Below, one piece after another: positions 1 to 5,287 of a DNA stretch of 7,438 nt. Position 1 is the stretch's first letter, and each line of letters begins with the position of its first letter. Under the pieces are notes generated by a model. It was not told the origin of the DNA and did not search any database. It saw only the letters and a program-made list of their open reading frames with translations. Made by a program: the position numbers and the translations under genes. The DNA is from Fimbriimonadaceae bacterium (GTDB lineage Bacteria > Armatimonadota > Fimbriimonadia > Fimbriimonadales > Fimbriimonadaceae). The stretch is taken from assembly GCA_025451715.1 (NCBI GenBank), contig JANWJY010000063.1, positions 1-7,438 of the forward strand, in the 5' to 3' direction.

Positions 1-41
1 CCGACGAAGGTCGGGACGCCGCCGATTTCTTTACGAAGGGG
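1..41. other. Window edge, no assignable gene
   Basis: These 41 bases lie beyond the stop codon of the Tyr-rich gene and are too short to assign. On the minus strand they read in the same phase as the preceding TAG and would give a peptide ending GGVPTFV, which resembles the cis-Pro loop of thioredoxin folds. There is no room for the start of such a gene, so I treat the likeness as chance or as the edge of something outside the window. Confidence 0.3.
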
Positions 42-557
42 CTAGTGGTCTTTGCTCTTTCCCTTGCTCTTGCTTTTGCCGTTTCCCTTGCCGTTGCTCT
101 TTCCACTGCTCGTGCCGCTGCTCTTACTGTCGAACGAAACGCTCGGGCCGTTTCCACTCGAGCGGACCCAAATCCTACCGTCATCCTTGTGAGACTTCGG
201 GTAATTCTTTGCGTACCTCACTTCACGCTCGCGCACCGCCCTCCAGTAACCGTCGTAATAGCGATCGTGGACGACGTACACCGGTTCGTGTACGACGTAC
301 ACTCGCTGCTTCGGACCCTTATACTTCTTCGGGTAGTAGCGGTAGTAGTGGCAGTCGTCGTAGTAGAAGTCGTCTCGGCCGTAGTACCGGCCATAGTAGG
401 GGTCCCCAGATCGGACGCTGAGGATCATCTCGTTACCTGAACGGTCGACCGTCCTGTACTCGATTGCCGCTGACACCTGCGTATTGCCGTGGCGGCCCGA
501 GTCGTTCGAATCTGCCGTCAGGATCATGACGGCTGCAACAAAAGCGAGAAAATTCAT
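42..557 (-). CDS. Small exported Tyr-rich protein with Lys/Ser/Gly-rich tail
   Basis: I do not recognise a family. The predicted protein has 171 residues. A hydrophobic N-terminus (about residues 3-15, LAFVAAVMILTA) looks like a short signal sequence, though it lacks the usual positive charges. Residues 54-75 hold ten tyrosines in 22 positions, mixed with Gly, Arg and Asp, and the only cysteine (C69). Residues 86-98 contain a seven-residue duplication (VYVVHEP then VYVVHDR), followed by DRYYDGYW at 98-105. Residues 144-171 are a low-complexity tail of Lys, Ser, Gly and Asn that would be strongly basic and disordered. The ATG at 557 is preferred because GGAGGT lies 7 nt before it. An in-frame ATG at 572 overlaps that site, so it is unlikely to be the start. 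The neighbour upstream on the same strand is a TlpA-type protein, separated by 117 bp and a hairpin. A structural, surface or polyanion-binding role is possible, but only from composition. Confidence 0.72.
   Translation of the reverse strand: MNFLAFVAAVMILTADSNDSGRHGNTQVSAAIEYRTVDRSGNEMILSVRSGDPYYGRYYGRDDFYYDDCHYYRYYPKKYKGPKQRVYVVHEPVYVVHDRYYDGYWRAVREREVRYAKNYPKSHKDDGRIWVRSSGNGPSVSFDSKSSGTSSGKSNGKGNGKSKSKGKSKDH
271..302 (-). repeat. 21-bp tandem duplication inside the Tyr-rich gene
   Basis: ACGACGTACAC occurs identically at 271-281 and 292-302 on the plus strand, exactly 21 bp apart. In the minus-strand gene this encodes the two YVVH copies (residues 87-90 and 94-97). The period is a whole number of codons, as expected for an in-frame internal duplication. 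Confidence 0.7.
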
Positions 558-564
558 TTTTGTT

Positions 565-570
565 ACCTCC
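565..570 (-). promoter_or_regulatory. Shine-Dalgarno site deciding the start of the Tyr-rich gene
   Basis: GGAGGT on the minus strand ends 7 nt before the ATG at 557, a near-ideal arrangement. It overlaps the alternative upstream ATG (572-570), which argues against that codon being used. Confidence 0.8.
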
Positions 571-631
571 ATCTAAGCCGACGACCCTAGCACCGCGAGT
601 GTTTCATCGGTTACCCCCACTTGAAGCAGAA

Positions 632-659
632 AGCCCCGGGACCTTTTAGTCCCGGGGCT
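632..659 (-). terminator. Strong GC hairpin after the TlpA-type gene
   Basis: AGCCCCGGGAC (632-642) pairs perfectly with GTCCCGGGGCT (649-659) around a 6-nt loop, giving an 11-bp stem. It begins 16 nt past the stop codon of the TlpA-type gene. On the minus strand the stem is followed by TTCTGCTTC, which is only weakly U-rich, so it is not a textbook intrinsic terminator. GGCTC (656-660) could pair with GAGCC (671-675), and AAGCAGAAA (624-632) with TTTCTGCTT (678-686), giving alternative or extended folds. Confidence 0.6.
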
Positions 660-674
660 CAGGTTCAATGGAGC

Positions 675-1235
675 CTATTTCTGCTTGACAAGCTCGGCCA
701 CGAGCTCGCGCATGCGCTTCTCGTTGAAACCGACCATGACTTCTTTCACTAAGCCGTCTCGGCCGACGATGAAGAAGGTCGGGTAACCGGGGACCTTCCA
801 GTCCTTGCCGATCTGGTCGTTGCCGTACGTGAACGCGTATGTGTACTTGTGCTCGTTGACGTAGTTGACCGCGTTGTCCTTGGTCTGCGTCTTGTTGCCG
901 GCGCCGTCCTTCTCGGCCAAGTTCGCACCGATGATCTCGAACCCGTTCTTGCCGTGCTCTTTCCAGATCTCTTCGAGCTTAGGAGCAGCGGCCTTGCAAG
1001 GGCCGCACCAAGTGGCCCAGAAGTCGAACACGACGACCTTGCCTTTGATGTCCTTGTTCGTGATGACCTTGTCGTTTAGCAGCCTCATCTCGAACTTCGG
1101 CAGTGGCTTGCCTACGGCCTCCTTGACGGCCGCAAACGGGTCTTCCCTGGGGGTGGACGCAGCCTGCTGGGCAATGGCCACCGTGGCGGTCGCCAACACG
1201 GCGAGCGATGCGAAAACGAGTGATTTGATCTTCAT
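675..1235 (-). CDS. Exported TlpA/ResA-type thiol-disulfide oxidoreductase
   Basis: This is a 186-residue thioredoxin-fold protein of the TlpA/ResA group. These proteins sit outside the cytoplasmic membrane and reduce or exchange disulfides, for example during cytochrome c maturation. Residues 1-22 form a signal peptide (MKIK, a hydrophobic run, then AIA before QQ), with likely cleavage near A22. The thioredoxin domain covers about 42-186. KVVVFDFWATWCGPC contains the redox motif WCGPC at 76-80, with active cysteines C77 and C80, and no other cysteines are present. GYPTFFIV at 150-157 holds the expected cis-proline P152, followed by the GRDG turn. The length fits a single-domain family member. 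The ATG at 1235 is preceded by AGGA with a 7-nt gap. The two flanking same-strand genes do not identify a partner, and no cytochrome or ccm gene is in the window. The fold and activity class are secure; the partner is unknown. Confidence 0.93.
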   Translation of the reverse strand: MKIKSLVFASLAVLATATVAIAQQAASTPREDPFAAVKEAVGKPLPKFEMRLLNDKVITNKDIKGKVVVFDFWATWCGPCKAAAPKLEEIWKEHGKNGFEIIGANLAEKDGAGNKTQTKDNAVNYVNEHKYTYAFTYGNDQIGKDWKVPGYPTFFIVGRDGLVKEVMVGFNEKRMRELVAELVKQK

Positions 1236-1242
1236 TTCTCTT

Positions 1243-1246
1243 TCCT
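1243..1246 (-). promoter_or_regulatory. Shine-Dalgarno site of the TlpA-type gene
   Basis: AGGA on the minus strand, within TAGGAAAGAGAAATG, lies 7 nt before the ATG at 1235. It supports the start that gives a complete signal peptide. Confidence 0.65.
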
Positions 1247-1247
1247 A

Positions 1248-1270
1248 GCCCATTAAACTCGTTTATGGGC
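1248..1270 (-). promoter_or_regulatory. Inverted repeat just upstream of the TlpA-type ribosome-binding site
   Basis: GCCCAT (1248-1253) and AAAC (1255-1258) are mirrored by GTTTATGGGC (1261-1270), with one unpaired T. The repeat abuts the Shine-Dalgarno site. It could be an operator or a leader hairpin that affects ribosome access. I cannot tell which from sequence, and no good -35/-10 pair is evident here. Confidence 0.4.
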
Positions 1271-1306
1271 CGCTGGTGTTCCTCATGTAGGGACGTCAGG
1301 GCGTTA

Positions 1307-1327
1307 GGGCGGGTTCAGCACCCGCCC
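1307..1327 (-). terminator. Hairpin after the DinB-like gene
   Basis: GGGCGGGT (1307-1314) pairs with ACCCGCCC (1320-1327) around the 5-nt loop TCAGC. It begins 8 nt past the stop codon of the DinB-like gene. No T-run follows on the minus strand, so it may stabilise the transcript end or cause weak termination rather than act as a classical terminator. Confidence 0.45.
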
Positions 1328-1335
1328 ATTCGGCG

Positions 1336-1806
1336 TCAGCTGCTAATGAACTCGGGCGGGATGCGGAACTCAGTGTCCCCGTCGAGGACCTCGATATAGT
1401 TCGCCTGGCCCCAGTGGTAAACCATGTTTGCGTTGGAGATGCCGGCGGCGAACCTGGCGGGGTAGGTGCCAAACGGGAGAGCGATCATTTTGTCGAGCTC
1501 GCCGTCCTGCATGCCTTCCAAGGCCCCTGCGAGGTCGTTTGCGCTGTCTATGATCGCTTTGGGGGCCTTGGAGGGCTCCGAGATGAGCGCGCCCTCTATG
1601 GGCTTAGGCTCCTCGCCTCTGAGCAGGGCGGCGACCATGTGGTTCAGCTTGGCGCACTCCTCGGCCTGTTCGAGCATGGAACGGCCCGAGCCCTTGGCGG
1701 CAGGCTTCCAGTTCAAATCACACTTTGTCGACTCCAGACAGTAGGAGAACAGGCGGCCGTTCCCCCTGACGTCGTCCGCGAGGAACTTACAAATGGTGTT
1801 AGACAT
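1336..1806 (-). CDS. DinB/YfiT-like (putative metalloenzyme superfamily) protein
   Basis: The predicted cytoplasmic protein has 156 residues and is mostly helical, without a signal peptide. The C-terminal stretch SNANMVYHWGQANYIEVLDGD (residues 124-144) resembles the last helix of the DinB/YfiT four-helix bundle, where a conserved His is followed by GQ. Family members often bind a divalent metal through three histidines. Here H56 (KLNHMVAALLRG) and H131 (YHWGQ) fit two of them, but the position four residues before H131 is N127, so the triad looks incomplete. Some members are thiol transferases (bacillithiol or mycothiol), others have no known function, and no substrate can be named. The ATG at 1806 is chosen over an in-frame GTG at 1833. 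A promoter-like TATACT lies 6 nt upstream of that ATG, and the GTG would fall inside the promoter. The gene is divergent from the PrpD homologue. Confidence 0.72.
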   Translation of the reverse strand: MSNTICKFLADDVRGNGRLFSYCLESTKCDLNWKPAAKGSGRSMLEQAEECAKLNHMVAALLRGEEPKPIEGALISEPSKAPKAIIDSANDLAGALEGMQDGELDKMIALPFGTYPARFAAGISNANMVYHWGQANYIEVLDGDTEFRIPPEFISS

Positions 1807-1812
1807 GTGTCT
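1801..1812. other. Short palindrome over the DinB-like start codon
   Basis: AGACA (1801-1805) and TGTCT (1808-1812) are 5-bp arms separated by 2 nt, spanning the start codon and the predicted transcription start. It could be a repressor site, but arms this short occur often by chance. Confidence 0.2.
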
Positions 1813-1843
1813 AGTATATTCGGGTACTCCCACATGGTGTCAA
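1813..1843 (-). promoter_or_regulatory. Sigma-70-like promoter for the DinB-like gene
   Basis: On the minus strand, a perfect TTGACA (1843-1838) is followed after 19 nt by TATACT (1818-1813), one base from the TATAAT consensus. The spacer is longer than the usual 17 nt. The -10 ends 6 nt before the ATG at 1806, so transcription would start at or next to the start codon. That implies a leaderless message, and no Shine-Dalgarno site is present. Confidence 0.65.
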
Positions 1844-1867
1844 GGGTCGTTTTGATGTCCCGGTCGA

Positions 1868-1875
1868 GACTAGTC
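1868..1875. other. Palindrome GACTAGTC upstream of the PrpD-homologue -10
   Basis: This perfect 8-bp palindrome lies 7 bp before the TAGACT hexamer and is flanked by CCCG (1859-1862) and CGGG (1875-1878). It sits where a repressor would block polymerase, but 8 bp is short and the operator role is a guess. Confidence 0.25.
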
Positions 1876-1882
1876 GGGAAGA

Positions 1883-1888
1883 TAGACT
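1883..1888 (+). promoter_or_regulatory. Extended-distance -10 hexamer TAGACT before the PrpD homologue
   Basis: TAGACT fits the TANNNT form of a -10 element and ends 7 nt before the ATG at 1896, with no Shine-Dalgarno between. No convincing -35 is seen 16-18 nt upstream. The position implies a leaderless message. Confidence 0.5.
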
Positions 1889-1895
1889 CGCAGCC

Positions 1896-3485
1896 ATGTC
1901 ATCGAGCGTTCGCCTTGGGCCGGACACCAACCAGTCCCTGGGCATCGGGGAGTTCGTCGTCGCGTTCATGCGGGGAGATCTCGGCCCTGGCCCTTCCGAG
2001 GCGGTGCTCGAGCGGGTCCGGATGTTCCACACGGACTCCGTGTTGTGTGGACTATCCGCCCTGGCGCTACAAACCAACGCCCCGATGGTGCTGCACCGCG
2101 AGGCGCTCGGCTATCCGGACGCGCGCGGCGCGACGGTCTTCGGGTCCAGCGTCCGCGTCGCGCCAGAGAAGGCGATCGCCGCGAACTGTGCGGCCGTGCG
2201 CGAGTGGGATAGCAACGGCACGAACTTCGGGTATCGCCCGTCACTCGGCCACATCGCCGGAGAGTTCGGCCACAATGATTTCTATCCCGTCGTTATCGCG
2301 GCGTGCCGGCAGAACGGGCTGGACGGCCCGACCGCGCTAAGGGCCATGGTGCTTCTCGACGAGATCAGGGGGCGCCTCGCCGAGGTGTTCTCGCTCAAGA
2401 GCTATAAGATCGACCACGTCGTGCACGGGGCAATCGCCTCGGCAGCGGTGTACGGCGCACTGATGGGTGCGACGCCCGCGCAGATCGAGAGCGCGATCGG
2501 GATGTTCGTCGCACACTACGTCCCGTGGCGGGCGATCCGCGCGGGGAAACAGCTTTCTGATTCGAAGGGGGCTTCTGCAGCGATTTCGACGGAGGCGGCG
2601 GTGCTTTGTATGAAGCGGTCGATGGCTGGGTTCGTGGGTCCTCGCGACATCTTTCGCAACCCGGAGGCGATCTTTAGGTTTTTCGAACCGACGACTTCCG
2701 GTTCGGATCGTTGGAAGGAGCAAGGGGACTCGCCGTTCGAGCTGGTGCTGTCGCACTCAGGCGACGACTTCGCGGTGATGGGGATGCACTTCAAGCTCGG
2801 GCTGTACGAGCACCAATCGGCGGGGGCGTTGCAGGGCGTGATCGACTTACTTGTGGCGAATCCGTCGCTGATCGCAGGGGGAGGAGAGGGCGTCGGGGGG
2901 ATCACAATCGTTGCGTACGAGCCCGCGTTCGGGATCATTGGCAACCCGATGAAGAAGGATCCGAAGACGCGGCAAAGCGCGGACCACTCGATGGCGTACA
3001 TCGTCGCGACGCTGTTGCGAAAGGCGATTGAGGCAGGCTCGGTTCAGTCCTCGTCCGACGAGGCGTGGAAGGCGCTGATGCTCACGCCGTACGACTATCA
3101 GGTGTCTGATTCTGCGATCCACCGTCCGCTGACGCGGTCCATCATGTCGCGCATCGACTTCCAGCACGGCGGGCAGGAGTACGACTCGAAGTATCCGGAC
3201 GGGATTCCTACGAGCGTGCGCATTGGCGAGCTCGACTCAGGTCTCGTGATGTACCCCGCTGGCCACGCGCGCAATACTTCTGCGGACCTGAACGGGATCC
3301 TGCGGCACAAATGGCGGATGCTCGGTGAGATCGCGCTGCCGGACGGTGGAGACGCGGACGGGCTGGTCGAGAGGCTCGAAGGGATCGGCTCGTTGGGCGC
3401 TCAAGACGTTGCCGGACTCTACGACGTCACGACAGCGGAGCGGCCGGGTTACGAAGGTGGCGAAGAGTCGACGATGGACGACTGA
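1896..3485 (+). CDS. MmgE/PrpD family protein (2-methylcitrate dehydratase-like)
   Basis: The predicted cytoplasmic protein has 529 residues, somewhat longer than typical PrpD or MmgE (about 470-485). PrpD and MmgE dehydrate 2-methylcitrate in propionate breakdown. The superfamily also includes cis-aconitate decarboxylases and many members with unknown substrates. Supporting landmarks are EWDSNGTNFGY (103-113), GHNDFYP (125-131, matching the HPSDN-like active-site loop of PrpD), a conserved lysine in SDSKGASAA (K224), GPRDIF, the YEPAFG stretch, and RQSADHSMAYIV (359-370), with H364 where the family has a conserved His. The last 20 or so residues are acidic and Gly/Glu-rich and look like a disordered extension. 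No prpB, prpC or acnD lies nearby, so the methylcitrate role is not supported by context. The gene begins 89 bp from the divergent DinB-like gene. Family membership is secure; substrate is open. Confidence 0.9.
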   Translation: MSSSVRLGPDTNQSLGIGEFVVAFMRGDLGPGPSEAVLERVRMFHTDSVLCGLSALALQTNAPMVLHREALGYPDARGATVFGSSVRVAPEKAIAANCAAVREWDSNGTNFGYRPSLGHIAGEFGHNDFYPVVIAACRQNGLDGPTALRAMVLLDEIRGRLAEVFSLKSYKIDHVVHGAIASAAVYGALMGATPAQIESAIGMFVAHYVPWRAIRAGKQLSDSKGASAAISTEAAVLCMKRSMAGFVGPRDIFRNPEAIFRFFEPTTSGSDRWKEQGDSPFELVLSHSGDDFAVMGMHFKLGLYEHQSAGALQGVIDLLVANPSLIAGGGEGVGGITIVAYEPAFGIIGNPMKKDPKTRQSADHSMAYIVATLLRKAIEAGSVQSSSDEAWKALMLTPYDYQVSDSAIHRPLTRSIMSRIDFQHGGQEYDSKYPDGIPTSVRIGELDSGLVMYPAGHARNTSADLNGILRHKWRMLGEIALPDGGDADGLVERLEGIGSLGAQDVAGLYDVTTAERPGYEGGEESTMDD

Positions 3486-3504
3486 GTTCAGAGTGCAGAG
3501 TGAA
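3484..3504 (+). repeat. Three tandem degenerate 7-bp units
   Basis: GAGTTCA (3484-3490), GAGTGCA (3491-3497) and GAGTGAA (3498-3504) form a head-to-tail heptamer array that begins inside the TGA stop of the PrpD homologue and fills about half of the 42-bp gap to the next gene. GTTCA (3486-3490) and TGAAC (3501-3505) could also pair as a weak hairpin. Its role is unknown. Confidence 0.6.
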
Positions 3505-3515
3505 CCAATCCGCTG

Positions 3516-3521
3516 TATCAT
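3516..3521 (+). promoter_or_regulatory. -10 hexamer TATCAT before the lyase-like gene
   Basis: TATCAT ends 6 nt before the ATG at 3528. GAGG at 3522-3525 is only 2 nt from the ATG, too close to act as a Shine-Dalgarno site. The arrangement implies a leaderless message and a promoter of its own, despite the short gap to the upstream gene. Confidence 0.5.
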
Positions 3522-3527
3522 GAGGCC

Positions 3528-4292
3528 ATGTTCGTCTTCGTGCTCATGACTGCATTCCAGAGTCCAGAAGTGTTCTCCGACGGCTTCGAGTCCGGAAAGC
3601 TGGACGCGTGGGGCGACAATAGGGGCACGATCGAGATCGTCACCGACGCTCCATACGAGGGGAAGAGCTGCGTCAAGTTCACCGGCGAGGTCGGCACGGG
3701 CGAGGGCGCTCACATCGTCAAGTGGTTCATGCCTGGCTACGACGAGATCGCGGTGAAATGGGCGGTGAAGTTCGCGCCAGACTTCGACCAAGGCAACCAC
3801 ATGCATCTCTGCGCAGTCGGCGGCAACCGTACCGACAACAAATGGTCCTCGATGGGGCAAGCGGGGAAGAAGCCGACCGGCACCGACTTTTTCGTCACAA
3901 ACCTCGAGCCGTGGAGCGACTGGGGGCGGAACCCGAAGCCGGGGCAGCTCATGTTCTACTCGTACTGGCCGGACATGGTGAAGTCGCCGGACGGCATGTA
4001 TTGGGGGAACAATCTGAAGTCCGACCCGCCGATCATAGTGCCGCGTGGCAAGTGGGTCGTGATGTCGATGTGGATCAAGCTGAACACGCCTGGCGCTTCA
4101 GACGGCGAGCAGGCGTTCTGGTTGGACGGGGTCAAAGGCGGGCATTGGAAGGGGATCCGTTTTCGCAGTTCCGACGTCCTCAGGCTCAACTCGCTCTCGC
4201 TTGATCTTTACTTGCACGACTCCAAGAAGGTGAATGTCGCATGGTTCGACGACGTGGTCGTTTCACTTGAAAAGTTTACGTGGATGAAGTGA
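3528..4292 (+). CDS. Secreted polysaccharide-lyase-14-like protein
   Basis: The predicted protein has 254 residues. A short hydrophobic N-terminus (MFVFVLMTAFQS) looks like a minimal signal peptide, with likely export. The rest resembles the jelly-roll fold of polysaccharide lyase family 14 (alginate or glucuronan lyases) and related Con A-like domains. Landmarks in order are FSDGFESGKLDAW (16-28), the basic-aromatic strand HIVKWFMPGYDEIAVKWAVK, GNHMHL (89-94), GQLMFYSYW (139-147) followed by a YWGN turn, KWVVMSMWIKLNTPG (175-189) with DGEQAFWLDG after it, and the closing strand WFDDVVV near residue 240. The match is by recalled pattern, not alignment, and I cannot confirm catalytic residues. 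Cysteines C48 and C95 could form a disulfide. The stop is 8 bp from that of the convergent gene. A carbohydrate-binding or structural role without lyase activity is an alternative. Confidence 0.7.
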   Translation: MFVFVLMTAFQSPEVFSDGFESGKLDAWGDNRGTIEIVTDAPYEGKSCVKFTGEVGTGEGAHIVKWFMPGYDEIAVKWAVKFAPDFDQGNHMHLCAVGGNRTDNKWSSMGQAGKKPTGTDFFVTNLEPWSDWGRNPKPGQLMFYSYWPDMVKSPDGMYWGNNLKSDPPIIVPRGKWVVMSMWIKLNTPGASDGEQAFWLDGVKGGHWKGIRFRSSDVLRLNSLSLDLYLHDSKKVNVAWFDDVVVSLEKFTWMK

Positions 4293-4300
4293 GCTGACTC

Positions 4301-5248
4301 TCACCGCTTGAATGGAACGCTCTTGAACTCAACGACCCTCTTCGGTCGCGCACGAAGGGTGAACTTTCGATCTGCGCTCCGCGAACTCAGGCCATACACA
4401 CTAAAGAGGTCTTTGCCTTTGAACGCCTTGTCGTAGTCTTCGCCGCGGATGTGCTGCTTGACCGTGCTCGGGAGCAGCTTCGCGTCTTCGGCAGGGTCGT
4501 TCGTCACGATCTCGAGCTCCATCTCGCGCAGGGCGATCGGAAAAGTGACCGTGAAGAAGTAGCCCTTGTAGTCGACGATGGTCTGTCGGTCGTCGACCAT
4601 CTTGAAGTCGCTGTACGACTGCCAGCGCATCTTAACGTCGATCGCCCCGTCGGCGAACGTCGTGTCCTTGCCGAACGCGAACTCCGCCAGATTCACCCAA
4701 CCGCCTCCGGGCACCTCAAGACGGAAGTCAAACGTGTCACCTTTGTACTCCTTGGGGAGGATCGGCTTGATGATCCGCATCTCGCCGACGTAGGCGCTCG
4801 CCCCGGTACCGACCAGTGGGCGTGTCTCGGAGAGCATCACCGAGAACGTCTTGTTGATGTCCTCGCGCACGTCGTTCCCTTCGGTCAGGATTGGAGAGAG
4901 GCGGAACGCCATCGCGAACGTCCTCTTGTCCTTGTCCAGGCCGTACTCCTTACGCAGGTTGTTCGGCCTCTCTGGAAGATCCATGATCTCCCAGAACAGC
5001 TTTGTCAGGACGCCGTCAAGCAGGCGTCCTGATGCGTTCCAGACCGTGTCTACGGGATAGTTGGCGAGGTCGCACGCGCCGACAAGCTCGATAGTCTCTC
5101 CAGGAGCTAAGGTTGCTTTTCCGTCGGTAGCAGCGATGAAAACGGTCGGCCTCAGACCGAACTTAGCGAGCACGGTCTCAGGCGCGGCGTCTTGCGGGAC
5201 AGCCGTCTGGGCAATGAGCGTGAACGCACCGATCAGGGCCAAGTTCAT
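4301..5248 (-). CDS. Secreted protein of unknown function
   Basis: I do not recognise a family. The predicted protein has 315 residues. MNLALIGAFTLIAQTAVPQ is a plausible signal sequence with cleavage near the Ala/Gln region. The mature part alternates hydrophobic and polar residues (FRLEVPGGGWVNLAEFAFG, YFFTVTFPIALREMELEIV) in a manner typical of beta-rich extracellular domains. It contains one cysteine (in GACDLANYP) and ends with a basic strand-like stretch (RPKRVVEFKSVPFKR). No repeat, catalytic motif or sorting signal stands out. The ATG at 5248 is chosen over an in-frame TTG at 5254. AGG lies 6 nt before the ATG, and TAAAAT lies only 4 nt before the TTG. It converges on the lyase-like gene and diverges from the propeller gene. 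Confidence 0.75.
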   Translation of the reverse strand: MNLALIGAFTLIAQTAVPQDAAPETVLAKFGLRPTVFIAATDGKATLAPGETIELVGACDLANYPVDTVWNASGRLLDGVLTKLFWEIMDLPERPNNLRKEYGLDKDKRTFAMAFRLSPILTEGNDVREDINKTFSVMLSETRPLVGTGASAYVGEMRIIKPILPKEYKGDTFDFRLEVPGGGWVNLAEFAFGKDTTFADGAIDVKMRWQSYSDFKMVDDRQTIVDYKGYFFTVTFPIALREMELEIVTNDPAEDAKLLPSTVKQHIRGEDYDKAFKGKDLFSVYGLSSRSADRKFTLRARPKRVVEFKSVPFKR

Positions 5249-5258
5249 TTTCAACCTG

Positions 5259-5264
5259 ATTTTA
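5259..5264 (-). promoter_or_regulatory. -10 hexamer TAAAAT before the orphan secreted gene
   Basis: TAAAAT on the minus strand ends 10 nt before the ATG at 5248, which would give a leader of only a few bases. AGG (5257-5255) lies between them and would sit at or before the transcription start, so it may not act as a ribosome site. No clear -35 is seen. Confidence 0.45.
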
Positions 5265-5287
5265 GCACCCTATGGATGTTTATTTCG

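Noticed and set aside
1..41. Minus-strand peptide GGVPTFVG resembling a thioredoxin cis-Pro loop
   Set aside because: It is in phase with, and only a few codons past, the TAG of the Tyr-rich gene. There is no room for the rest of a thioredoxin domain upstream, so chance likeness is more probable.
42..130. Pyrimidine-rich plus-strand tract as a possible repeat or CRISPR-like element
   Set aside because: It is explained by the Lys/Ser/Gly tail codons of the minus-strand gene, and there is no regular repeat-spacer structure.
45..440. Plus-strand open frame rich in Val and Ala opposite the Tyr-rich gene
   Set aside because: It is the antisense of Tyr/Lys/Ser codons, has no ribosome site or domain sense, and the opposite strand has a strong GGAGGT-preceded start.
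1414..2340. Plus-strand open frame of 308 codons spanning the DinB-like gene, the divergent promoter region and the start of the PrpD homologue
   Set aside because: It ends in Arg/Ser/Pro-rich sequence typical of an out-of-frame reading of GC-rich DNA and overlaps two genes with recognisable families.
3237..3860. Minus-strand open frame across the PrpD/lyase-like junction
   Set aside because: It is antisense to two supported genes, and its Arg/Val/His-rich composition suggests no fold.
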